Source: Oribacterium asaccharolyticum ACB7 (GTDB taxonomy: Bacteria; Bacillota; Clostridia; Lachnospirales; Lachnospiraceae). From it: a stretch of 64,000 nucleotides of DNA. The stretch covers positions 1 through 64,000 of the forward strand of contig NZ_JH414507.1 in the NCBI RefSeq assembly GCF_000238075.1, written 5' to 3'. The number at the start of each line of letters is the position of its first letter. Positions within the stretch are counted from its first letter, which is position 1. Both the position numbers and the translations under genes were made by a program. The notes under the pieces were generated by a model. It was given only the letters and a program-made list of their open reading frames with translations. It did no database searches and was not told the origin of the DNA. Shown piece by piece: positions 32,261 to 42,197 of the stretch.

Positions 32261-34423
32261 CTATTCCTGCAAGCGAAATTTGGATACCAGCTTGTCTAGT
32301 AAGGAGGCCTGAGCGGAAAGCTCTTCAGAGGATGCGGCACTTTCCTCCGCTGTAGCGGAATTCGTCTGTACTACGGAAGAAATCTGTTCCATCCCTCTCG
32401 TCAGCTGTCCCACACTCTGTGATTCGCGCTCCGTTTCTTTGGTGATTTCAAAAATCATATCATTGATCTTTCCTGCGCGCTCTACCACGGTAGAAAGCGA
32501 TTCTCCGGTTTCTCTTGTAATTCTTGCTCCGCGCTCTACCGCATCCTTGGTTTCCTCAATGAGTTCTCCGGTATTTTGTGCAGCTTTAGCCGATTTCTGT
32601 GCCAGATTTCCTACCTCGTCCGCTACAACGGCAAAGCCTTTTCCTGCTGCTCCGGCTCTTGCCGCTTCAATAGCTGCGTTGAGAGAAAGAATATTGGTCT
32701 GGAAAGCAATGTCGTCAATCGTTTTGATGATTTTGCCGATTTCATTGGATTTCTCCGTAATCTCCGCCATTGCCTTGGACATTTCCTCCATCTTTTGCGT
32801 ACTGAGCATAACGGCCTGTCCCGCCATCTGACTTAAATTCTTGGCATCCTCCGCCTTCTTCGTTGTACTCTTAATGGATTCGGCTATTTCGTTCATCCCT
32901 GCAGAGATTTCTTCAACGGAAGAAGCCTGCTCGGTAGCTCCCTGAGACAGCGACTGTGCTGCAGCAGAAACCTGCTCCGAGCTTTCGCTTACTTCGCCTG
33001 CAGACTTTTGGATTTCCAGCATAGCCGAATTCAAAGCTGTACGAATATCCTGCATCGATAGCATTAAGGGACGATAGTCTCCCCTATATTTTTCTTCATT
33101 ATTCAGGTCAATCCGGAAGTTTCCTTGAGACAGCTCTGCCAGCTTCTCCTGTAAATCGGAAGTGATGTCCTTGATATGGTCCATTACCTCCTGGAAGCCC
33201 TTTCCGATCTGTCCGATTTCATCTTCTTTTACATAAGATACTCTCTCGCTGAAATCCCCTCTGGAAACCTTCTGTCCGATTCTGGCAATGCCTTCCAGCG
33301 GCTTCAAGGTCTTCTTAATCATAAGATAAATGCCCGTTACAATCAGTGCGATACCAACTCCTGCAAGAGCAAAACATAGCATCATAATTCGCGTTATTGG
33401 CGCTCTGAATTCCCCATTATGGACGGAAAGAACAATCCACCATACATTTCCCATAATGTCCGTCGGAACGTAATAAGTTCTTCTGGTTTTGTCCTGTTCG
33501 GTCTGCTCTAAAAGCACAAAGGGCTTTCCCTTGGCCATTTCCGTCTCAAGCTTCTGAAACTGCTTTTCTCCTTTTTCTTCGGAAAAAGATTTTCCGATTA
33601 AGTCCTTATTTTTATTGAAAACAATATTTTGTTTCTCATCCACAACCTCGGTTTCCATGCCGGGATAGCGACTGTCGGTCTGTTCTGCGGAAGCGAACAG
33701 ATTAACATCTACCTCCAGTAAAACGGCACCCACGAATTTACCCTTCGAAATAACCGGACTCGAAATCGTAACCACCTTCATCTTATCGGGTGTGGACTCG
33801 TACACATCCGTAATCACGGTCTTCTCCCGTTCCTTGGTTTCCGCATAATAGGGCTTATCTTTAAATTCTTCATAGGGATAATTGATGATGCTTCTATTCT
33901 GAACATTTGCTTTCCCGATATAGGGGGCATAATTCTCCACCCCGTCAAGAAAGGCATTCGGCTCAAAAAACACGCCCGCTCCCGTCACATACTCGTTTGC
34001 GTTCACAACACCGCTAAGAGAGGCAATCAGTACCGACTCCGCATTGTACTGCAGGGAGCTTATGGATTTATTCACGACACGGGATCGAAAGCTGGACTCC
34101 TTCATCGGAATAACTGCTTGTTTTTCCTGATTTAAGTCCAAAACCGTCCAAGCGGGAGCTGCATTGTTCCCCATTTCCCGAATTCCGCTGTCAATAATAG
34201 AAGAAACGCCTTCCATTTTGGAAATGATTGCGGACAGCTCTTCACCGGAAGCTTTCGCCTTATCTTCCATATTTTGATCCATGGCATCCGTGAAAGAGAG
34301 CCTCGTTAAACGAAGGGTTCCGAAATTCACAATACTGATGCCGACGAAGGTCAAAATCCCCAGCAAAATGGACATTCTCACCGAAAGCTTCATGGTTTTT
34401 CTGCTTCCTTGTATCTTCCCCAT
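32261..34423 (-). CDS. Methyl-accepting chemotaxis protein with double-Cache sensor
   Basis: A chemoreceptor of about 720 residues. First transmembrane helix about 14-34; an extracellular dCache-type domain to about 335 ([20 protein letters not shown] and [20 protein letters not shown] are typical); second helix about 345-370; HAMP; and a methylated signalling domain with [20 protein letters not shown] and [20 protein letters not shown]. The start at 34423 has AAGGAGAAG upstream. A GGCGATAG element about 55 bp upstream could be a weak sigma-28 -10 box. The ligand is unknown; dCache domains often bind amino acids. Confidence 0.94.
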   Translation of the reverse strand: MGKIQGSRKTMKLSVRMSILLGILTFVGISIVNFGTLRLTRLSFTDAMDQNMEDKAKASGEELSAIISKMEGVSSIIDSGIREMGNNAAPAWTVLDLNQEKQAVIPMKESSFRSRVVNKSISSLQYNAESVLIASLSGVVNANEYVTGAGVFFEPNAFLDGVENYAPYIGKANVQNRSIINYPYEEFKDKPYYAETKEREKTVITDVYESTPDKMKVVTISSPVISKGKFVGAVLLEVDVNLFASAEQTDSRYPGMETEVVDEKQNIVFNKNKDLIGKSFSEEKGEKQFQKLETEMAKGKPFVLLEQTEQDKTRRTYYVPTDIMGNVWWIVLSVHNGEFRAPITRIMMLCFALAGVGIALIVTGIYLMIKKTLKPLEGIARIGQKVSRGDFSERVSYVKEDEIGQIGKGFQEVMDHIKDITSDLQEKLAELSQGNFRIDLNNEEKYRGDYRPLMLSMQDIRTALNSAMLEIQKSAGEVSESSEQVSAAAQSLSQGATEQASSVEEISAGMNEIAESIKSTTKKAEDAKNLSQMAGQAVMLSTQKMEEMSKAMAEITEKSNEIGKIIKTIDDIAFQTNILSLNAAIEAARAGAAGKGFAVVADEVGNLAQKSAKAAQNTGELIEETKDAVERGARITRETGESLSTVVERAGKINDMIFEITKETERESQSVGQLTRGMEQISSVVQTNSATAEESAASSEELSAQASLLDKLVSKFRLQE

Positions 34424-34565
34424 ATTTCTTCTCCTTAATGCACGAACCAAACAAACTATAATTCTATCGCCTTATTTTGCCAAAAAATAAGAAAAAATAT
34501 TATTATTGTTTCAATAAATCCCCATTGTCTCTTTTTGTTCTTCCAATTCTCGAGGAAGCGGATTA

Positions 34566-34611
34566 AAAAAGACCGATAAAATCCGGTCAACACCGGTTTA
34601 TCGGTCTTTTT
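34566..34611. terminator. Bidirectional terminator after the secreted-protein cluster
   Basis: AAAAAGACCGATAAA (34566-34580) and TTTATCGGTCTTTTT (34597-34611) form a perfect 15-bp stem, with an inner CCGGT/ACCGG dyad. It ends the minus-strand cluster 34666-42962. Confidence 0.9.
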
Positions 34612-34665
34612 AGCAAAAATGACTCTACAGCCCCTTTTTGCCAGCACTTGTTTTACTGCTCTTTT

Positions 34666-36036
34666 TTAATGGAAAGTCTTCAAATAATCTACATTCTGTT
34701 TCTCTATCGCGGACATTTGCGGATAAATACTGTCCATCTGCGGATTTCGTACGGGATTGTTTCTGTACCAGGCATATTGATTAAAGTAATCATTTAGCGC
34801 CTGGTCCTTAAAGACGTATCCGTGGCGGGCATACATTTCATTGACCACCATCTGGGTAACACTTCTTTCACCGGGGAAGTAAGTGTTTGGATAGACTGTC
34901 ATCAGGGCATCCACATCCTGCTTTGTGATAAGACGACTTGCACTGAAAGAGCATATATAATCTCCGGAACTTGCAATTGCAGCTCCGCTCATGGTTCCGC
35001 CCCCATACGCTTCCGCACCGGGAACTGCAGCTTGCGCTTCGGTCTCCTCCGGTGCAGCGGTTTCCGGTGCAGCCGTAGTTTCTTCGATAAGACCTGAAAC
35101 GGTATAGCTCATTTCTGTCTTGGAAGGAAGAATTCCGCATTTCTCCAGGTAGTAAGACGGATCCTTCTTCAAGCTGATCGTTACCGTGTCTCCATTACTT
35201 AAATTGCTGTTCGGCTCAATCGTAAAGTCTTCCGCTTCGATTCCTTCCGGAAAATCCTCGAGGTTGATATACCCCTGTCCGTTCGCATAGCCTACAGTCT
35301 GTATATCGATTTTCTTGAAAATATCCTCTTCTGTCGCTTTTTCATCAATATGCGCTTTTACTTTCTTGTCTGCATACTTAAACTTACAGTTCAGGTAGGA
35401 GGACAGCTCCTCTTCATTAATATCCCACTTATATTCGATTTGCTCTCCGTCCGAGATTCCTTCCGTCTTTTCCAGTGCGGGCGGAGAAACAGCCTCTTCC
35501 AGATAATCTACCGGAGAGTCATATTTTCTGGAAATTCCGTCTTCTTTTGCGGCATTTGTAAAATGCAGTTTATCTCCGTAATCGCCTTCCAGTGCTTTCC
35601 AGTCAATCTCCGTTACGCCCTTGGCATAACCGCTCGGTCCCTCAAAGCGAACATTCAGGTAGCCGTCAAGGGGAATACTCACTTTTTTAAAGAAGTTTAA
35701 ATACCCCCATACTGCTCCGCCTCCAAGAAGAAGCAGGAAAATAAAGAAAAGAATCAGAGGAAGAAGACAGCCTTTTTTCTTCTTCGGCTTCTCCACGGGT
35801 ATCGGTTCCGGAATCTTCGGAAGAGGGGGCTCCACAATTCTCTCCTGCGGTACTGCCGCCATTTTAGGAGGAAGCGAGTCCGCTTGCTTCATTTGTACAT
35901 TTTCCGGCTTTTGCTCCGGGGAAGCGGGACTCGGTGCGGAATGCGCTGCATTCTCCTCTCCCTCCAGTCTTTTTCCGCAGCGACCGCAAAAGACAGCGCC
36001 ATCTTCATTTTTAAATCCACAATATCCACAAAACAT
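34666..36036 (-). CDS. Zinc-ribbon membrane protein with C-terminal YARHG domain
   Basis: A 456-residue protein: N-terminal zinc ribbon (FCGYCGFKNEDGAVFCGRCG, 2-21), a Pro-rich linker to about 85, one transmembrane helix near 92-115, then an extracellular part with DUF-type beta repeats (HIDEKATEEDIFKKID, EDFTIEPNSNLSNGDTV) and an Ala/Glu-rich linker. The C-terminus has the YARHG motif (MYARHGYVFKDQALNDYF), usually found in secreted peptidase-linked or wall-associated proteins of Firmicutes. The function is unknown. The last gene of the cluster; start set by AAGGAG. Confidence 0.82.
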   Translation of the reverse strand: MFCGYCGFKNEDGAVFCGRCGKRLEGEENAAHSAPSPASPEQKPENVQMKQADSLPPKMAAVPQERIVEPPLPKIPEPIPVEKPKKKKGCLLPLILFFIFLLLLGGGAVWGYLNFFKKVSIPLDGYLNVRFEGPSGYAKGVTEIDWKALEGDYGDKLHFTNAAKEDGISRKYDSPVDYLEEAVSPPALEKTEGISDGEQIEYKWDINEEELSSYLNCKFKYADKKVKAHIDEKATEEDIFKKIDIQTVGYANGQGYINLEDFPEGIEAEDFTIEPNSNLSNGDTVTISLKKDPSYYLEKCGILPSKTEMSYTVSGLIEETTAAPETAAPEETEAQAAVPGAEAYGGGTMSGAAIASSGDYICSFSASRLITKQDVDALMTVYPNTYFPGERSVTQMVVNEMYARHGYVFKDQALNDYFNQYAWYRNNPVRNPQMDSIYPQMSAIEKQNVDYLKTFH

Positions 36037-36084
36037 CCCATACTCCTTTTCATTCACCCTGTAAGCCATATGTTCCGGACGATT

Positions 36085-38907
36085 TTAGCGCTTTTCCTTT
36101 TTCAAACTCTTCCCGCTCTTTATCCTGTAACATAGAGTGAGGAGGAGGCATACGACAAAGGCTGTCGTAAAGATGATGCACAGTTTTGAAAAGGCAAAGA
36201 ACAAGCTGAGCTTGCCATTTGGCAATACCTGCCCTACCGCAATTTCCATGTCCTTTCCGTAAAAAAGCCGCTCTAAAGTATTTCGCCATTTTCTACGAAT
36301 AATATATAACTTACCGGGCTTTTTTGCATCAGGAATTATTTCCATAAAATAAACTCGTTTTTCATGAATCGGAAAATCTTCAAATTGCCGGATTTCCTCT
36401 TCCTCCCCCTCACTAAGCACGGCCTCTTCCAGGGAAAGTTCTTCTTCCTTTACCCCCTTTATACACAAAGAGAAAGGAAGATCTTTCGGAGCAAGCAGGT
36501 AACGCTTTGACCCTTCTTTATAGAATCGGACGGGACTGTTTTTTCCATATTGTACCCCCAAGTTCCCGCTGATTGCCATCGGTCTGCCCTTTTCATCCAA
36601 AGCTTCTATTTCCGCATCTCCCGAAAGAGAAACCCGGCGATATTCCTTATCCCGCTTTGTTTTCTTCTTCGGCTCTTCCTTATCGAGTTTTTTCATCATC
36701 TCGCTAAGATTATGATTTTCAGCAGAACCGCCCCCCTTAAAGAAGTAATTGCTTCCATATCGGAAAAAGTCCGAGGGATATTGTACCGATAAATCCTCCG
36801 TATTTAAAATATTAAAGATGGGCAAAGAATCATCCGCCTGTTTCTTGGACACAAAGTTCGGTGCATTAAAACTATAAACGCGCACGGAAGAGCTGTCCCA
36901 GCCGTTATCCAGGAATTTTTTTCCAAGCGCATCCGCCACGGCACCGCACCTTCCCTCTCCGCTGATAAAAACAAGATAGGAAGTCTTCTTCGCGATAGTG
37001 TAAGGATTGTCCACGGAAAAAGCATCATATAAGCTTGAAAATTCTTCGTAAATTGCCTCGCTGTCTCTTTCCATTTCCGCCTGCATGCTCCGGAAGTCAA
37101 GCGGCAAATGATATTCCGTCTTATCAGCTCCGAGAGAAATCAGAAACAGCATTCTCTCCTCATAAGGACTGTAGTCATCTTCCAAGTAGCTGTATCGAGT
37201 TGCCGCAAAGCTCGCCCTGGTGTTCGGATGCATGGAATCATAGCCGTCATGTGTCTCTATTTTCCCGAAGGATAATGTCTTGTAACAATCTTCTATTTCT
37301 TTCTTTCCGTTCTTTACCGCCTCACTAAGAACGGACGCCAGCTTCGCTTCATCCGCATTATACTCTCCGCCATTTCCGGAAAACATGCGCTTTGTATTCC
37401 AATAAAAACTGATGGAAACCGGAGCCTTCATGATGTAGGAGCCCAGATGCTTTTCTTTGTCTTCTTCCGTAAGATATTCTCTTACATCAAAATGCGCATC
37501 GTCCTCCGCCTTGGTAACAATCTTTGCCTTATGTACAACCTCGCTGTATTCCACGTTGTATAGATTGGTATCTATCGTATTCAGTTGCACAAATGCAGGC
37601 CACCCCATATCCATGATTTCGCTTAGCGTAACAAACTGCAGTCTTCTTGCAGGCGATACGGTTGTTGCCTGAAAAAGTCCGTCATCCTCACAGAGCTTAT
37701 CATATTCTATGACCTGATCGGAATTCCCGTTATAATCCTCTTCCTCCGTATACGTTGCGACATCCGTTTCTTTAATCTCATTCCCGTCAATGTAGCAGTA
37801 TTGAATCCGATATAAATCCTTGTCCTCGAAGCCGTCTCCATCCGTATCAACTCCCTCTCCTCTTCTCCAGTAATGGAAATAAAGACCGGGATAGTCAGGG
37901 TCTGCAGTATGGCTGGCTCCGAATGTCATGCCGTAACTGTCCATTCCCCCTTCAAGCTCTTGAAATCCGTCTCCGGTATATTTGATCACCTTCGCATAAG
38001 AATAGGTACCATACGTCTCGTTGTTGCCGATAATGAGCTCCGGGACATTATCTCCGTCCATATCCCAAAGTGCCATAACCGGATCCGCCGTATCGTACAA
38101 AACAGAGAGCTGCTGCCTCTCCTGAACAACATATTGAAAAAAGGCCTGAGACCATTCGGGAACTTCTTTTTCCGCCTCCTCTTTCATTTCCACGGAGGCA
38201 TTTTCCTTTAGATAAGACAGCGTCTTCGCATAAGGCATCGCGGTCTCTTGGTGCTTTCTCTCATAGCTAAACAGAGCTAAGCTTTCATCCTGCAGATTCG
38301 AAAATAGGATTTCTGCATAGTCCTCATTTTTCCGAATCCGCTCTTCCGTCGCACTTTCTTTGTTGTCCTGTGCAAATTCTTCCGTGAGCTGCACATAACT
38401 CTCCGAATCGCCCTCTTGAAAATAATAAAACAGAGCATTACTATCCTCTACCTTGTACAGGCAGTAATGATCCCCCTGTCCTTTCTTGTCCCATCCGGCA
38501 TTCTGATAAACCTTATGCAGGCTTCCGTCATAATAGGAATAGATGGTCAGAACGGCATCTTCCGTACCATCCTCCGCCGTCCCCGCCTTAAAGTAGAGCA
38601 GATCCTTCACGCCGTCTCCGTTAATATCGCTGAATGCAATAGACGGGGAGCCCTCCTCTACCGCGTCGGACTCTCCGTTTTCATCGGAAGATTCATTTCC
38701 CCAATTATACTGTAAGATGGCTTTTTTCTCAGAAAGCAGAATCGGCAAATAAGCTTGATAAGCCTCTTCGTTTACGACCTGCTCCCGCTCCTCTTCCGTG
38801 TGCTCCTCCAGCGGAAGAGACTTCGTGGTTCCGGTTCGAACGGCACAATAAAACAGTCCTAGAAGACAAAGTACGGAAAGAACGGGAAAGACTCTGTTTT
38901 TCTTCAT
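36085..38907 (-). CDS. Large membrane-anchored VCBS-like protein with a degenerate esterase domain
   Basis: A 940-residue protein. N-terminal anchor about 6-25; two blocks with calcium-loop motifs (FSDINGDGVKDLLYFK near 85; LWDMDGDNVPELIIG near 270; DTDGDGFEDKDL near 340); then a domain like secreted class-3-lipase or DUF2974-type alpha/beta hydrolases: YLVFISGEGRCGAVADALG (643-661), YSFNAPNFVSKK and FNILNTEDLSVQYP. The nucleophile elbow GHSRG of that family is GEGRC here (G650, G652 in place of Ser, C654), so the catalytic serine is gone. A C-terminal transmembrane helix follows (about 905-930). Likely a pseudoenzyme that binds something at the surface. Starts at 38907 after AAAGGGG; frame extension to 39297 is rejected. 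Confidence 0.75.
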   Translation of the reverse strand: MKKNRVFPVLSVLCLLGLFYCAVRTGTTKSLPLEEHTEEEREQVVNEEAYQAYLPILLSEKKAILQYNWGNESSDENGESDAVEEGSPSIAFSDINGDGVKDLLYFKAGTAEDGTEDAVLTIYSYYDGSLHKVYQNAGWDKKGQGDHYCLYKVEDSNALFYYFQEGDSESYVQLTEEFAQDNKESATEERIRKNEDYAEILFSNLQDESLALFSYERKHQETAMPYAKTLSYLKENASVEMKEEAEKEVPEWSQAFFQYVVQERQQLSVLYDTADPVMALWDMDGDNVPELIIGNNETYGTYSYAKVIKYTGDGFQELEGGMDSYGMTFGASHTADPDYPGLYFHYWRRGEGVDTDGDGFEDKDLYRIQYCYIDGNEIKETDVATYTEEEDYNGNSDQVIEYDKLCEDDGLFQATTVSPARRLQFVTLSEIMDMGWPAFVQLNTIDTNLYNVEYSEVVHKAKIVTKAEDDAHFDVREYLTEEDKEKHLGSYIMKAPVSISFYWNTKRMFSGNGGEYNADEAKLASVLSEAVKNGKKEIEDCYKTLSFGKIETHDGYDSMHPNTRASFAATRYSYLEDDYSPYEERMLFLISLGADKTEYHLPLDFRSMQAEMERDSEAIYEEFSSLYDAFSVDNPYTIAKKTSYLVFISGEGRCGAVADALGKKFLDNGWDSSSVRVYSFNAPNFVSKKQADDSLPIFNILNTEDLSVQYPSDFFRYGSNYFFKGGGSAENHNLSEMMKKLDKEEPKKKTKRDKEYRRVSLSGDAEIEALDEKGRPMAISGNLGVQYGKNSPVRFYKEGSKRYLLAPKDLPFSLCIKGVKEEELSLEEAVLSEGEEEEIRQFEDFPIHEKRVYFMEIIPDAKKPGKLYIIRRKWRNTLERLFYGKDMEIAVGQVLPNGKLSLFFAFSKLCIIFTTAFVVCLLLTLCYRIKSGKSLKKEKR

Positions 38908-38939
38908 ACTTAAACCCCTTTTCAAGTCATTTTCTATCC

Positions 38940-39353
38940 CTAATAGTTGAAAAATGATTGATAGATAAAGTACTGCATCGCGATATTTCCAATGTAGAGC
39001 AGAATCAGAAGCACAAATCCAAGGAATGCCCCTTTTCCGGAAGCTTTGGCACGCTTCGGGTATTCCCTTCTCCAGATAAAGAATAAAATCAAGCCGACCG
39101 GGAAAAGAAGAAAGCCGAGTACAGCCCAGCCGAAAGTCCCTCCTTCTACCGGAGCATTTTTTACGGGACTTTTCTGCATCTTCTCCGACGGAATGATGCT
39201 TTCCTGCAAGTTTATCGCCTGCGGAGTCGCAACGGCTTCTTTCGGTGTCCGTACTGCTTCTACCGGAGTCCACACCGCTTCGATTTTCGTGCCACATTGC
39301 TGACAGAAAAGCATCCCCTCTTTTACCTCATGATTACAATTGGGACATCTCAT
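38940..39353 (-). CDS. Zinc-ribbon membrane protein
   Basis: A 137-residue protein. Residues 1-23 are a zinc ribbon (CPNCNHEV...FCQQCGTK). A Thr/Pro/Val repeat (VWTPVEAVRTPKEAVATPQ) forms a linker. Two hydrophobic helices follow (about 73-92 and 107-132). Small zinc-ribbon membrane proteins of this kind are common in Clostridia; function is unknown. It sits 32 bp upstream of the large protein and shares the operon. Confidence 0.8.
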   Translation of the reverse strand: MRCPNCNHEVKEGMLFCQQCGTKIEAVWTPVEAVRTPKEAVATPQAINLQESIIPSEKMQKSPVKNAPVEGGTFGWAVLGFLLFPVGLILFFIWRREYPKRAKASGKGAFLGFVLLILLYIGNIAMQYFIYQSFFNY

Positions 39354-39443
39354 ACATTCTCCTTTTCAAATGATTTCCATACGCTTTTTCAAGATTATGA
39401 AGAAAAACTGCTAAGCTGTTCTCGAATAAAATGATTTCTATCT

Positions 39444-40778
39444 TCAATCCATATCGTGTATGCCATACAAAGAAAAACCTCCGAATTTCGGTTTTAAAAT
39501 CCAGTTCCCCTTTTTATCTATCACGCCGTAAAGTCCGTTTTTCTCTACTACAGCATAACTTCCGTCCTCAGCAAAAGCATACGCGTCATCATATTTGAAA
39601 GGAATCAATATAGAGTGATCCCAATCAATATAGCCCATTTTCCAGACATCATTTTTTTTCGTATAGGCAGGTAGCGGATTTCCTTTCGATAAATCGGAAT
39701 CATAGTTCAGCACAATTTCGTCCTCTTTCCAATCCGTGAAAACTACATTTCCCTTTAGATCCATCACAACATAGTCCACGCGTCCACTCTCTTCCCATTC
39801 CTTTTTTTCCGCTATCACGTATCCATAATCAGACTTGTAAAGACTGGAGTATTCCGGTTCTATTACCCAGTTATACTGTTTATCTACAATACCGTAGAAC
39901 TCATCCTCTCCCTTCTGAATTTTGGCTAATGCATATCCATCCCTATCAAAGGGCTCTAAGTATTTATATTCCGGACTAATTGCCTCCCCCTTCTCGTTGA
40001 CAGCTACACAACTGTCGTTGATATATTCCGGATAACCCTCCGAAAAATCAAGATATTCATTTTCCGTCCAGAAATCGTCTTCTCCATCTCCATACCACTT
40101 GGCCATCACGATTTCTACTTCTTCATTAAATGGGTATTTCTTTCCCTTTTTATCAATATAGAACCAGTCCCTATTCTCTTCCGTTTCCTTTACCAAGGCC
40201 TTTCCGTCATGAAACAAAAAAGCACCCTTGTATGGCCCGAAGACTTTTTCCCCCTCCTCATTCAGAAACCAGTACTCCCCTGTCTCCATATCTTCGGCGC
40301 AGGCAAAGCCTTCTTTAAAATAAGAAATAGTCCTATAAATCGGCTCTACAATAAACTTCCCTCTCCTGTCGATGATTCCGAAGCCCCCCTCCGGCTCCTT
40401 CACTGCAGTGCTTCCGTTAATAAAGCTACCTGCCTCCATAAATTTCGGTTTGATGACTGTCTTTCCGTGCACGTCAATGTAGCCCCACAATTCCGTGTCG
40501 GCATCCTGCACGGCTGCATAGCCTTCTCTAAAAGGCTTTACTGCTAAATATTGCGCCTTGATGACCCATTCTCCCTCTTTATTAATATAGCCTCCCCTTC
40601 CCTCCTTGTCATAGGCACGGTGAGGCGCTCCCGCAAAAAGCTTTTCATATGCAGTTAGAGAGTCTTCTACGGCTTTTTTACTGAATTTGGGAGTAAGGAA
40701 TCTTTTATCGCATACGGATAAGAAGAAGAAAACCGCAGTGCATAGAAAAAAGCCAAGTGCTAAACGTTCTTTTCGCAT
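39444..40778 (-). CDS. WG-repeat membrane-anchored protein
   Basis: A 444-residue protein with an N-terminal signal anchor (about 6-22) and at least six WG-type beta repeats, for example YINKEGEWVIKAQY, GYIDVHGKTVIKPKF, GIIDRRGKFIVEPIY, GVIDKKGNWILKPKF. WG repeats form a beta-propeller-like scaffold thought to bind ligands outside the cell. No catalytic motif is seen. Middle gene of the surface-protein cluster; ribosome site AGAGGATG. Confidence 0.88.
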   Translation of the reverse strand: MRKERLALGFFLCTAVFFFLSVCDKRFLTPKFSKKAVEDSLTAYEKLFAGAPHRAYDKEGRGGYINKEGEWVIKAQYLAVKPFREGYAAVQDADTELWGYIDVHGKTVIKPKFMEAGSFINGSTAVKEPEGGFGIIDRRGKFIVEPIYRTISYFKEGFACAEDMETGEYWFLNEEGEKVFGPYKGAFLFHDGKALVKETEENRDWFYIDKKGKKYPFNEEVEIVMAKWYGDGEDDFWTENEYLDFSEGYPEYINDSCVAVNEKGEAISPEYKYLEPFDRDGYALAKIQKGEDEFYGIVDKQYNWVIEPEYSSLYKSDYGYVIAEKKEWEESGRVDYVVMDLKGNVVFTDWKEDEIVLNYDSDLSKGNPLPAYTKKNDVWKMGYIDWDHSILIPFKYDDAYAFAEDGSYAVVEKNGLYGVIDKKGNWILKPKFGGFSLYGIHDMD

Positions 40779-40811
40779 GAAAACATCCTCTTTTATCTAT
40801 CTTTCAATAAA

Positions 40812-41708
40812 TTAATATACTTTATAGGAATCTCTTGCAGTGTGGTCTCCTGCCATCTCCGATTCCGTACATAAAAAGTAGTTGTAGCGAAGAACATCTT
40901 TTCCGGCATCGTTGACCGGATCATCCCATGTGCAATCTACATACAGCCAGGTATCATCCAAGAGCACCCTGTTCCAAGCATGTCCACTATCTCTACCCTC
41001 TACCCTTCCGTCCACCATCTCATGCTCAATTCCCAAAACGTACATAAAGTAGTCAAAGGTTTCCGCATAGCCCTGGCAAACTGCCTTCCCCTTCAACATC
41101 AATCCTTCGATATGATAAGACTCATCCGGAATCGTACCCCTATCATAATTCTCCTTATCATATTTTGTGTGATTCACAATCCAGTCATGTACCGCCTTAA
41201 TTTTTTCTCTGTCCGTCATGGAATCGTTCGTGATTTGGGCTGCAACGTCAAAAATCATGCCCTTGGCCTTTGTGCTGTCAGCCTCATAAGGAAGGCCGTA
41301 GCCTTTTCTGTTTTCCAACAATCCGTGCTCCAGAAAATGCGTCCTCAGCGCTTCCGGATCCGTGCCTATCGCAGCCGCAACATCGGGATTCTCTCTCGCA
41401 TAGCGTTCCGTATCCAGATTTTCCGCGTTCCAGCCCCACATATAAATGGATTGTCTGTCCGGTCTATTATAGAGGCAGTGCGCCAAACGCCCCTCCTCTT
41501 TTCCGCTATTGGCATAATGTTCATAGAGCTTGTCCCGATCATAGCCATAGGCAGCATAGAGGTCCGGATTCTCATCGGCATAACGAACATAGTCCATGGT
41601 ATCTTTATCAATTCGGTCAGGGAAATACGCATAGCTTTTCATATTGCACAAAAACGGAAGCAGTACCAGTAGGGCCCCACAGATTCTTCTTTTTACACAT
41701 TTTTTCAT
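40812..41708 (-). CDS. Secreted transglutaminase-like protein with N-terminal repeats
   Basis: A 298-residue exported protein. The N-terminus is a signal peptide (hydrophobic stretch about 9-26). Two repeats follow, each with the pattern YA.ENPD...A.G...L..HY (YADENPDLYAAYG, YARENPDVAAAIG), a motif common in secreted clostridial enzymes. The transglutaminase core has the Cys in GKAVCQGYAETF, the His in RDSGHAWNRVLL and the Asp in YVDCTWDDP, a complete triad. Cluster neighbour of two choline-binding-type repeat proteins. AAAGGAGAGGGG precedes the start. Confidence 0.92.
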   Translation of the reverse strand: MKKCVKRRICGALLVLLPFLCNMKSYAYFPDRIDKDTMDYVRYADENPDLYAAYGYDRDKLYEHYANSGKEEGRLAHCLYNRPDRQSIYMWGWNAENLDTERYARENPDVAAAIGTDPEALRTHFLEHGLLENRKGYGLPYEADSTKAKGMIFDVAAQITNDSMTDREKIKAVHDWIVNHTKYDKENYDRGTIPDESYHIEGLMLKGKAVCQGYAETFDYFMYVLGIEHEMVDGRVEGRDSGHAWNRVLLDDTWLYVDCTWDDPVNDAGKDVLRYNYFLCTESEMAGDHTARDSYKVY

Positions 41709-41725
41709 CTTGTTTCCCCTCTCCT

Positions 41726-42118
41726 TTACTCCCAATCTACATCAAACTCCGTATCATCGGAATCATAATCGTCTACAGCGAATCCAAAGTCCCGCGCTAC
41801 TTCCCTATCGGATTGGATGATTCTTCCGCTTTTCTTTACATCTCTCTCCGTTTCGTTCTTCCGCCAAACGCCGTCGGAGCTGATGTAATATCCGTCCACA
41901 CATTGGTTGTGCGCCATAGCGCCGGATTTCCCGAAATAATACCATTTTCCGTTGTCCTGTACCCAGCGGTTCACTACCTTTACTCCATTTTCATGGTATT
42001 CCCAAACCGTACCGTTCTTTACCCAGTTTCCGGCAAAGGATGTCATGCAGAGCTGACAGGCTGAAAATAAGCTGAGGACACCGAACACAAGGAGTCTTTT
42101 TCTTTCTTTTTTCATCAT
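41726..42118 (-). CDS. Secreted choline-binding-type repeat protein
   Basis: A 130-residue protein. Signal peptide about 1-25 (CQLCMTSFAG end). Two to three cell-wall-binding repeats: GNWVKNGTVWEYHEN, WVQDNGKWYYFGKSGAM, GYYISSDGVWRKN. The C-terminal tail is acidic (DDYDSDDTEFDVD). The start may be 42118 or the adjacent ATG at 42115; both share AGGAAAGGG. Such short proteins likely attach to phosphocholine-type groups of the wall. The stop lies 17 bp before the next gene's start. Confidence 0.85.
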   Translation of the reverse strand: MMKKERKRLLVFGVLSLFSACQLCMTSFAGNWVKNGTVWEYHENGVKVVNRWVQDNGKWYYFGKSGAMAHNQCVDGYYISSDGVWRKNETERDVKKSGRIIQSDREVARDFGFAVDDYDSDDTEFDVDWE

Positions 42119-42197
42119 TTTCCCTTTCCTGTACATGATCCGTCTTTTTTCACAGAAACTGCAGAGTCCTAAGACCCTGCAGTTCTTTTCAAGCCAC

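Noticed and set aside
38908..39297. N-terminal extension giving a 1070-residue protein
   Set aside because: The extra 130 residues are the out-of-frame shadow of the zinc-ribbon gene at 38940-39353; the true start at 38907 has a signal anchor and ribosome site.
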